The notes beneath the pieces were generated by a model that was not told where the DNA came from, did not search any database, and saw nothing but the letters and a program-made list of their open reading frames with translations. From Streptomyces chryseus (lineage in GTDB: Bacteria; Actinomycetota; Actinomycetes; Streptomycetales; Streptomycetaceae), in the NCBI RefSeq assembly GCF_014650755.1, contig NZ_BMVO01000010.1, positions 1 to 64,000 of the forward strand: a stretch of 64,000 nucleotides of DNA, given 5' to 3'. Both the position numbers and the translations under genes were made by a program. Positions within the stretch are counted from its first letter, which is position 1. Each line of letters opens with the position of its first letter. Positions 58,053-64,000 of the stretch are shown here, in pieces.

Positions 58053-58466
58053 ATGTCCGCAGCCCTGCTCGCCCACCTGTCCAGGACCACCGACCCGCGG
58101 ACGATGCTGCGCCGCTTCCTCGCGCTCGACGCCGTCGTCACCACCGGCAACGGGCTGGTGTACGTCGTCGCCTCCGGCCCGGTCGGACGGCTGCTCGGCG
58201 TCGGGTCCGGGCTGCTGCTCGGACTCGGCGTGCTCCTGGTGGTGTTCGGAGCCGGTGTCGGCCACCTGGCGTCCCGGCCGGAGCCCCCCGCGCTTCTCGT
58301 CACGGCCGTCATCGAGGTGAACCTGGCGTGGGCCGTGGCCAGTGTCGCCGCGCTCTGGCTCTGGTTCTCGCCGACGACGGCCGGTTCGTTCTGGATCCCG
58401 GTGCAGGCCGCGACCGTCGCCGGCTTCGCCGGGCTCCAGTACCTCGCGTCGCGCGCCCGGGGCTGA
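58053..58466 (+). CDS. Four-helix membrane protein of unknown function
   Basis: A 137-residue integral membrane protein with four hydrophobic segments: LALDAVVTTGNGLVYVVASG, LGVGSGLLLGLGVLLVVFGA, LLVTAVIEVNLAWAVASVAA, and FWIPVQAATVAGFAGLQYLA. The layout is like small actinobacterial integral membrane proteins of unknown role. The ATG at 58053 has GGAGG about nine bases upstream. It is convergent with the XRE regulator, 12 bp away. Confidence 0.82.
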   Translation: MSAALLAHLSRTTDPRTMLRRFLALDAVVTTGNGLVYVVASGPVGRLLGVGSGLLLGLGVLLVVFGAGVGHLASRPEPPALLVTAVIEVNLAWAVASVAALWLWFSPTTAGSFWIPVQAATVAGFAGLQYLASRARG

Positions 58467-58478
58467 GCACCCGCCCGC

Positions 58479-59288
58479 TCAGGGGGTCAGCGACCGGAGG
58501 TACTTGACCGTCGCCGGGTCGGCCGGGAGGAACGTCTCGATGGCCAGCTCGGCGACCGTCACGTCCATCGGCGTGTTGAAAGTCGAGATCGACGACACGA
58601 ACGACAGGATCTGCCCGTCGTGCTCGATCCGCAGCGGCAGTGCGAAGTAGGGGTACGGCGGGTCCTCCGGGCGCGCCGCCTCTCCCGGCTCCGGCTCCGG
58701 GACCGGATAGGCCGACACCTCCTCGTACACCGCGCGCAGGGCAGGCGAGCGGTCCAGTGCGATCTGGCGCTCCATCTGCGCCCGCAGGTGCCCGCGCCAC
58801 TCCGCGAGATTGCGGATCCGCGGCGCGAGTCCCTCCGGGTGGAGGGTGAGGCGCATCGCGTTCAGCGGAGGCCGCAGGAGATGCCCGGGCACACCGTCGA
58901 GCAGCATCATGATGCCGCGGTTCGCGGCGACCACGGTGTACGAACCGTCGACGACAAGAGCGGGGTACGGCTCGTAGCCCGCCAGCAGCCGGTCGATGCC
59001 CTCGCGCAGGGCGCCGAGCGCCGGGTCGTCGAGCGGGGTCTCGGCGTACTGGGGGGCGTACCCCGCCGCGAGCAGCAGGGCGTTGCGCTCCCGCACGGGC
59101 ACATCGAGGTGCTCGGCCAGCCGCAGCACCATCTCCTCGCTCGGACGCGACCTGCCGGTCTCGACGAAGCTGATGTGCCGGGCGGACGACCCGGCGCGCA
59201 GCGCCAGCTCCAGCTGGCTCAGCCGGCGCTGCTCCCGCCAGCCCCGCAGCAGCGTGCCCACACCCTTGTCGACCGCGACAGTTGTCAT
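58479..59288 (-). CDS. XRE-type transcriptional regulator with MmyB-like ligand domain
   Basis: A 269-residue regulator. The N-terminal helix-turn-helix (LLRGWREQRRLSQLELALRA...RHISFVETGRSRPSEEMVLR) is followed by an MmyB-like PAS-related ligand domain (YPALVVDGSYTVVAANRGIM, LTLHPEGLAPRIRNLAEWRG). Regulators of this group often bind fatty acids. The ATG at 59288 has no good ribosome site but lies eight bases after TACCGT, suggesting a leaderless transcript. It is divergent from the pterin dehydratase and may control it or itself. Confidence 0.88.
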   Translation of the reverse strand: MTTVAVDKGVGTLLRGWREQRRLSQLELALRAGSSARHISFVETGRSRPSEEMVLRLAEHLDVPVRERNALLLAAGYAPQYAETPLDDPALGALREGIDRLLAGYEPYPALVVDGSYTVVAANRGIMMLLDGVPGHLLRPPLNAMRLTLHPEGLAPRIRNLAEWRGHLRAQMERQIALDRSPALRAVYEEVSAYPVPEPEPGEAARPEDPPYPYFALPLRIEHDGQILSFVSSISTFNTPMDVTVAELAIETFLPADPATVKYLRSLTP

Positions 59289-59493
59289 GGGACAAGACGG
59301 TAACCGACCGGCCCACGGACCGTGTTGGCCGTCCACGGGCCCGGTGCGGCGGGCGGACCCGGGCCCCGCGCGGGGAGCACGCCCGCGCGTCCCGCGCCGC
59401 CGGGGACGAATCGCGGCGGCGTCGAGCGCCGGATCCGGTCGGAAGGTGGGAGGCTGACCGGTGACGAGACCGCATTCCGGAGGGAGCTTCGCC

Positions 59494-59799
59494 ATGGCCA
59501 CTGAGCCGCTGTCGCAGAAGGAGATCGAGGACCGTCTGCGCGAACTCCCCGGCTGGTCGCTGGACGACAACCGGATCGCCCGTACGTACCGGCTCGGCAC
59601 GCACTTCGCGGCCGCCGCGCTGGTCGTCCACGTCGCCGGGATCCAGGACGAGCTGGACCACCACTCCGACCTGACCCTCGGCTACAACACCGTGGCCCTG
59701 ACGGTGAACACGCACAGCGCGGGCGGGGCCGTCACCGACCTCGACTTCGAGCTCGCACGCCGGGTGGAGGACATCGCGCCGGGCCACGGCGCGAGCTGA
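59494..59799 (+). CDS. 4a-hydroxytetrahydrobiopterin dehydratase (pterin-4a-carbinolamine dehydratase)
   Basis: A 101-residue PCD/DCoH protein. It contains ELPGWSLDDNRIARTYRLGT and the catalytic block DELDHHSDLTLGYNTVALTV, in which two adjacent His and the downstream TH(S)AGG are the conserved active-site residues. The enzyme regenerates pterin cofactor, or may serve a general pterin role; no aromatic hydroxylase is nearby. The ATG at 59494 follows GGAGGG. Longer GTG starts are unsupported. Confidence 0.92.
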   Translation: MATEPLSQKEIEDRLRELPGWSLDDNRIARTYRLGTHFAAAALVVHVAGIQDELDHHSDLTLGYNTVALTVNTHSAGGAVTDLDFELARRVEDIAPGHGAS

Positions 59800-59893
59800 G
59801 CCGCACGTCCACCCGCCCGCCCGCGACACGTTCGCGTCCGCGACGCGCCGGCGACCGCGACCGGCCGCGCGTGGCGGGGCCGGTCCGCGGCCC

Positions 59894-60775
59894 CTACGCC
59901 CGCGCGCCCTCACCGGTCGGGGCGTCCTGGCCGGCCGTCCGGCCGTCCCACGCCCCCGACGCCGCCGCCTCCCGCACGAAGTCGGTGAAGTCCTTCGCCT
60001 CGCGGCCCAGGACGCGCCGCACCCCGTCCGTCACCGACGCGTTGTGGCCGTCCAGCAGCGAGGTGAACAGCCCGGAGATCCACCGCGCCTCCGGCGCGGG
60101 CATGCCGTACTCCTCAAGGAGCGCGGCGTACTGCGGACCGGACAGCGGGACGTACCGCACCTCGTGGCCCGTCGCCTTCGAGATCTCGGTCGCCACCTCG
60201 TCGAAGGTCAGCAGCCGGGGACCCGTCAGCTCGTGCACCAGACCCGCGTGCTCCTCCCGCGTCAGCGCCGCGACGACGACGTCGGCCAGGTCGTCGGCGT
60301 GCACCCACGGCTCCGCCGTGCCGCCCGCCGGGAAGGCCACTTCACCGGCGACGACGCCTTCGGCCAGGACGCCCTCGCTGAAGTTCTGCGCGAAGAAGGC
60401 GGCCCGTACGACGGTGAGCCCCAGGCCCGACTCGCGCAGCGCCTCCTCCGCGACCACCGCCTCCGGCTCGCCGCGCCCCGACAGCAGCACCAGCCGCCGG
60501 ACCCCGCTCTCCCGCGCGATCCGCCCGAACGTCCGCACGGCCTCGGCCGCCCCCGGAGCGGCCAGGTCCGGGTAGTACGCCACATACGCGGCGTCCGCGC
60601 CGCGCAGGGCCGGACCCCACGTCGACGCGTCCCCCCAGTCGAACCGCACCGCCCCCGTGCGCGATCCGGACCTCACCGGCACACCGAGGGCCGCGAGCCG
60701 CTCGACGACCCGGCGGCCGGTCTTGCCCGTGCCGCTCGTCACCAACACCGTTTCCCGCTGCGTGTTCTCTGTCAT
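59894..60775 (-). CDS. NAD(P)-binding NmrA-like oxidoreductase
   Basis: A 293-residue atypical short-chain dehydrogenase with the Rossmann motif VLVTSGTGKTGRRVVERLAA (a GxxGxxG variant). It lacks the usual YxxxK catalytic pair, so it may act as a redox sensor like NmrA or as a quinone reductase. Further landmarks are RLVLLSGRGEPEAVVAEEAL and PWVHADDLADVVVAAL. It is transcribed divergently from the AraC regulator; their starts are 102 bp apart, so the regulator probably controls it. Confidence 0.88.
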   Translation of the reverse strand: MTENTQRETVLVTSGTGKTGRRVVERLAALGVPVRSGSRTGAVRFDWGDASTWGPALRGADAAYVAYYPDLAAPGAAEAVRTFGRIARESGVRRLVLLSGRGEPEAVVAEEALRESGLGLTVVRAAFFAQNFSEGVLAEGVVAGEVAFPAGGTAEPWVHADDLADVVVAALTREEHAGLVHELTGPRLLTFDEVATEISKATGHEVRYVPLSGPQYAALLEEYGMPAPEARWISGLFTSLLDGHNASVTDGVRRVLGREAKDFTDFVREAAASGAWDGRTAGQDAPTGEGARA

Positions 60776-60876
60776 GCCTCAAGGTTCGCGGCCCACGGCT
60801 GGACGAGCCATGCTCCAGAGGCTCAACTCCATACGTCTGCGTCCACGGTGGGCCGATGCCGCCTTACGCTGGCCCC

Positions 60877-61872
60877 ATGGACGTACTCGCGGGTCTGCTC
60901 GACGGGCCGCGCGCCCGGGGCGCCTTCCTCCTCCGGGCCGTGCTGAACCCGCCCTGGGCCGTGCGGATCGAGGACCGGGCGCCCCTCTCGCTGATGTGCG
61001 TGACCCGTGGCCACGCCTGGGTGATGCCCGACGGCGGCGACCCCGTGCTGCTGCGCCCCGGCGACGTGGCCGTCGCGCGCGGGCCCGAGCCGTACACGTG
61101 CGCCGACGACCCGGCGAGCCCGCCGCGCGCCCTGATCGGGCCCGGCGGCGAGTGCCGCACACTCCAGGGGGAGCCGCTGGCCGAGACGATGCATCTCGGA
61201 GTACGGACGTGGGGCGACAGCCCGGACGGCGAGTCGGCGATGCTCATCGGCACGTACCAGATGGCGGGGGAGGTCAGCGGCCGCCTCCTCGACGCGCTGC
61301 CGCCGCTCCTGCACCTGCCCGCCGAGCTGTGGGACTGCCCGCTCATGCCGGCTCTGGAGGACGAGATCAGCCGGGACGAACCCGGACAGAGCGTGATGCT
61401 CGACCGGCTGCTCGACCTGCTGCTGATCGCGACCCTGCGGTCGTGGTTCTCGCGCCCGGAGGCGGCTGCCCCCGCCTGGTACCGGGCGATGGGCGACCCG
61501 GTGGTCGGCCGGGCGCTGCGGCTGATGCAGAACGACCCCGCCCACCCCTGGACGGTCGCCGGGCTCGCCGCGAAGGCCGGGGTGTCACGCGCGGGGCTCG
61601 CCCGGCGCTTCACCGAGCTGGTCGGCGAGCCGCCCATGGCGTACCTCACCGCGTGGCGGCTCGCGCTCGCGGCGGACCTGCTGAGGGAGACGGAGGCGAC
61701 GGTGGGGGCGGTGGCGCGCCAGGTGGGCTACAGCGGTTCCTTCGCGCTGAGCGCGGCCTTCAAACGGGTGCGCGGGGTGAGCCCGCAGCAGTACCGCAAC
61801 GGCGGCAGCGGTTTGCCGGACCGGCAAGAAGGTTCGCCGAAGGAGCGGTCCGGCGAGACAGTGGACGCATGA
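60877..61872 (+). CDS. AraC family transcriptional regulator
   Basis: A 331-residue regulator. The N-terminal half is a cupin-like sensor domain (RGAFLLRAVLNPPWAVRIED, MCVTRGHAWVMPDGGDPVLL). The C-terminal 100 residues are the two-HTH AraC domain (WTVAGLAAKAGVSRAGLARR, VGAVARQVGYSGSFALSAAF). The ATG at 60877 is six bases after TACGCT, typical of a leaderless transcript. The stop overlaps the start of the methyltransferase by 4 bp (ATGA). It probably controls the divergent NmrA-like gene and its own operon. Confidence 0.9.
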   Translation: MDVLAGLLDGPRARGAFLLRAVLNPPWAVRIEDRAPLSLMCVTRGHAWVMPDGGDPVLLRPGDVAVARGPEPYTCADDPASPPRALIGPGGECRTLQGEPLAETMHLGVRTWGDSPDGESAMLIGTYQMAGEVSGRLLDALPPLLHLPAELWDCPLMPALEDEISRDEPGQSVMLDRLLDLLLIATLRSWFSRPEAAAPAWYRAMGDPVVGRALRLMQNDPAHPWTVAGLAAKAGVSRAGLARRFTELVGEPPMAYLTAWRLALAADLLRETEATVGAVARQVGYSGSFALSAAFKRVRGVSPQQYRNGGSGLPDRQEGSPKERSGETVDA

Positions 61873-62795
61873 CGAACAGCGACAGCCAACGCCACGGCGA
61901 CACCCCCCGTCAGGGCCACCACCACGGCCACGACCACACCCACAGCACCACCGACTTCGACTGGGACGCGCTCGCCGTGCACCTGGAGCACGAGGCCGAG
62001 GTGAACCGCCCCGTCTACGAGCAGGCCGCCGCCTGGATCGCGGAGCGCTTCCGGGGCGCGCGGGGCGTACGCCGCGTCCTCGACATCGGCAGCGGCCCCG
62101 GAGTGATCACCTGCATGCTCGCCGCGGCCTTCCCGGACGCGGAGATCGTGGCCGTCGACGGTACGCCGGCGCTGCTGGAGCGCACCCGGGCACGGGCGGA
62201 GCGGGCCGGCGCGGGGGAGCGGGTGCGTACCGTCGTCGCCGAAGTACCGGACGGCATCGGGTCGTTGGGCGAGGCCGACCTGGTCTGGGCCGCCAACTCC
62301 CTGCACCACGTCGGCGACCAGCGCGCGGCCCTCACCGGCCTCGCCGGGCTGCTGCGCCCGGGCGGCGCCCTGGCTCTCTTCGAAGGCGGCCTGCCGCAGC
62401 GTCACCTGCCCCGCGACTTCGGGATCGGCATGCCGGGGCTGGAGGCGCGGCTGGAAGTCGTGGCGGGCGAGTGGTTCGCGCGGATGCGTGAGGAACTGCC
62501 CGGAGCCAAGTCCGAGGTGGAGGACTGGCCGGCCCTGCTGACCGCCGCCGGACTGACCCCGGAGCCCGGCCGCTCCTTCCTGCTCGACCTGCCCGCGCCG
62601 TTGGCGCCTCTCGGCCGCGAGATGGTCCTGAAGGTCTTCACGCGCTACCGGAGCGTGTACGCCGAAAGGCTGGCGGCCGAGGACGTCGCGACACTGGACC
62701 GGCTGCTGGACGCGCGGGACCCGGCCGGACTCGCGCAGCGCCCCGACGTCTTCCTGCTGCGGGCGCGCACCCTGCACCTCGCGCACCGCGCCTGA
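61869..62795 (+). CDS. Class I SAM-dependent methyltransferase with His-rich N-terminus
   Basis: A 308-residue methyltransferase. The first 30 residues contain a metal-binding-like His cluster (GHHHGHDHTHS). The Methyltransf_12/25 domain follows: motif I RVLDIGSGPGVITCMLAAAF, acidic loop IVAVDGTPALL, then DLVWAANSLHHVGDQRAALT and LLRPGGALALFEGGLP. It is translationally coupled to the AraC regulator, so the two form a unit. The substrate is unknown; the His cluster may sense or hold a metal ion. Confidence 0.88.
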   Translation: MTNSDSQRHGDTPRQGHHHGHDHTHSTTDFDWDALAVHLEHEAEVNRPVYEQAAAWIAERFRGARGVRRVLDIGSGPGVITCMLAAAFPDAEIVAVDGTPALLERTRARAERAGAGERVRTVVAEVPDGIGSLGEADLVWAANSLHHVGDQRAALTGLAGLLRPGGALALFEGGLPQRHLPRDFGIGMPGLEARLEVVAGEWFARMREELPGAKSEVEDWPALLTAAGLTPEPGRSFLLDLPAPLAPLGREMVLKVFTRYRSVYAERLAAEDVATLDRLLDARDPAGLAQRPDVFLLRARTLHLAHRA

Positions 62796-62937
62796 CGGCC
62801 GCCTACGGGGTGACCACCGGATCCAACCGCCATCACTGGCCGGGGGAGTCGGTCCTTCACTCCTCCGGTCGGTCGGTCGTGGCACCGGCGGCCGGTGGGG
62901 GTACGGGGCGGTCGCGCGCCGCCCGCACATGGCGGAC

Positions 62938-62967
62938 GGCGCCGACCGGACCGAACCGGCCGGCGCC
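62938..62967. terminator. Bidirectional terminator hairpin
   Basis: A 12-bp stem with one mismatch (GGCGCCGACCGG / CCGGCCGGCGCC) and a 6-nt loop lies in the 199-bp gap between the convergent methyltransferase and aldo/keto reductase genes. Confidence 0.6.
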
Positions 62968-62994
62968 GCCGCGCCGTTGCTCGTGGTGTGCGGG

Positions 62995-63831
62995 TCAGGC
63001 GCCCGCGTCGAACGTCGCCGGGTCGGGCCCGAGACGCTTGCCCTCGTCCAGCGCGGCGAACGCCGCCAGGTCGTCGGCGTCCAGCTCGAAGTCGAACACG
63101 TCGATGTTCTCCTCGATCCGCGACGGCGTCACGGACTTCGGAATCACGACGTTGCCGGTCTGCAGGTGCCAGCGCAGCACCGCCTGGGCCGGGGTCTTGC
63201 CGTGCTTGCGTGCGACGGCGACGACCGTCGGCACGTCGAGCAGGCCCTTGCCCTGCCCCAGCGGCGACCACGCCTCGGTCGCGATGCCGTGCTGCGCGTG
63301 GAAGGCGCGGGACGCCGCCTGCTGGAGCTGCGGGTGGAGCTCGATCTGGTTGACCGCCGGGACCACCGAGGTCTCGCCGATCAGGCGCTCCAGGTGCTCG
63401 GGAAGGAAGTTGGAGACACCGATCGCCTTGGCGCGGCCGTCCGCGTAGATCTTCTCGAACGCCTTGTACGTGTCCACGTACGCGTCCTTGGACGGCAGCG
63501 GCCAGTGGATCAGGTACAGGTCGACGTAGTCGAGGCCGAGCTTCGACAGCGACTCGTCGAAGGCGCGCAGCGTGGAGTCGAACCCCTGCTCGGAGTTCCA
63601 GAGCTTCGTCGTGACGAACAGCTCTTCGCGGGCGACGCCGGAGGCGGCGATGGCCTTGCCCGTGCCGGTCTCGTTCTCGTAGATCGCGGCCGTGTCGATG
63701 GATCGGTAACCGGCCTGGATGGCGGTGTCGACGGCCTTCTCGGCCTCGTCGTCAGGCACCTGCCAAACGCCGAACCCCAGCTGGGGCATCTCGACGCCGT
63801 TGTTCAGGGTGAGGGAAGGGGCCTTGCTCAC
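62995..63831 (-). CDS. Aldo/keto reductase (2,5-diketo-D-gluconate-reductase-like)
   Basis: A 278-residue NADPH-dependent AKR with the tetrad visible as Asp in YRSIDTA, Tyr in AIYENE, Lys in VTTKLW and His in LIHWPLP. The cofactor-binding end IPKSVTPSRIEENIDVFDFE is typical of AKR5 members, which reduce small aldehydes and diketones. The GTG at 63831 is preferred over an ATG at 63882 because AAGGA lies about ten bases upstream. The remaining 169 bp to the window end show no further gene. Confidence 0.9.
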   Translation of the reverse strand: MSKAPSLTLNNGVEMPQLGFGVWQVPDDEAEKAVDTAIQAGYRSIDTAAIYENETGTGKAIAASGVAREELFVTTKLWNSEQGFDSTLRAFDESLSKLGLDYVDLYLIHWPLPSKDAYVDTYKAFEKIYADGRAKAIGVSNFLPEHLERLIGETSVVPAVNQIELHPQLQQAASRAFHAQHGIATEAWSPLGQGKGLLDVPTVVAVARKHGKTPAQAVLRWHLQTGNVVIPKSVTPSRIEENIDVFDFELDADDLAAFAALDEGKRLGPDPATFDAGA

Positions 63832-64000
63832 GAGCGATCGATCCTTACGTCGTCGGTTGGTACTCCCCGGGTCAACGATCACGGTGCCCCGCGCATTCCC
63901 GCGGTCCGGCCGGGATGTGCCCGCGCCGGCGGCCGGGTCCCGGTGCCGCGAGGCGACGCCGTGCGCGACGGGCGGCGCGGTCCTCCTCGGCGGCCAAGTG

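Noticed and set aside
1..64000. Prophage, insertion sequence, CRISPR array, tRNA or rRNA genes
   Set aside because: No transposase or integrase motif, no regularly spaced repeat, no cloverleaf-like sequence and no rRNA-like sequence was found on reading either strand.

Overview
The window is a stretch of very GC-rich, gene-dense actinobacterial chromosome, almost certainly from a Streptomyces. Support comes from the GC-dominated third codon positions, GTG/TTG starts, 4-nt GTGA/ATGA stop-start overlaps, leaderless promoters (a TANNNT -10 box 6-8 nt before the start codon), one rare TTA leucine codon, and gene content. The gene order (crotonyl-CoA reductase, TetR, double 3-hydroxyacyl-CoA dehydrogenase, a peptidase quartet, NDH-2, transketolase, LigD-type polymerase, gas-vesicle operon) matches, from memory, a conserved core-to-arm region of Streptomyces chromosomes. 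No tRNA, rRNA, CRISPR array, insertion sequence or phage gene was seen.

Region 1 (1-3.8 kb): the start of crotonyl-CoA carboxylase/reductase, a TetR regulator and a two-module 3-hydroxyacyl-CoA dehydrogenase form part of an ethylmalonyl-CoA type C4/C5 acyl-CoA module. Region 2 (4-12 kb): housekeeping and accessory singles. They include a secreted TAP-like peptidase, a radical-SAM gene with a perfect SOS box in front of it, an SRPBCC protein, an MFS exporter fused to three carboxypeptidase-regulatory-like repeats, and a methyltransferase. Region 3 (12.2-17.3 kb): a tightly coupled operon of four unrelated peptidases (M55, M20, S9, S66), probably for muropeptide or D-amino-acid peptide recycling. 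Region 4 (17.3-28.7 kb): mixed enzymes, then NDH-2 plus transketolase and a stand-alone LigD polymerase domain.

Region 5 (28.7-33.1 kb): the remnant of an MFS transporter (internal deletion plus lost 3' end) divergently abuts a complete eight-gene gas-vesicle operon gvpOAFGJLSK that ends in a strong hairpin. Region 6 (33.1-44.5 kb) looks like a stress block: a small hydrophobic protein, a CDF metal pump, a PAP2-lipid kinase fusion, a DJ-1/PfpI protein, a CBS protein, a bldA-type TTA-containing micro-membrane protein, a PoxB-like ThDP enzyme, a SigB/F-family sigma factor, a PAS-GAF protein, a GAF-ANTAR protein and a sulfite-oxidase-like enzyme. Several of these have promoter sequences resembling the SigB-type GNNT-N14-16-GGGTAY motif, suggesting a general-stress regulon.

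Region 7 (44.5-64 kb): a lysine-free aminotransferase-fold protein, two MBL-fold hydrolases, a DedA protein, a holin-like/alkaline-phosphatase-fold membrane protein, an APC permease, a Nudix hydrolase, an amino-acid ABC importer, a TPR membrane protein, a small secreted coiled-coil protein, a frameshifted small gene, an XRE regulator, pterin dehydratase, an NmrA-like protein, an AraC regulator coupled to a His-rich methyltransferase, and an aldo/keto reductase at the end.

All functional calls come from reading sequence motifs and remembered families; no database search was run.
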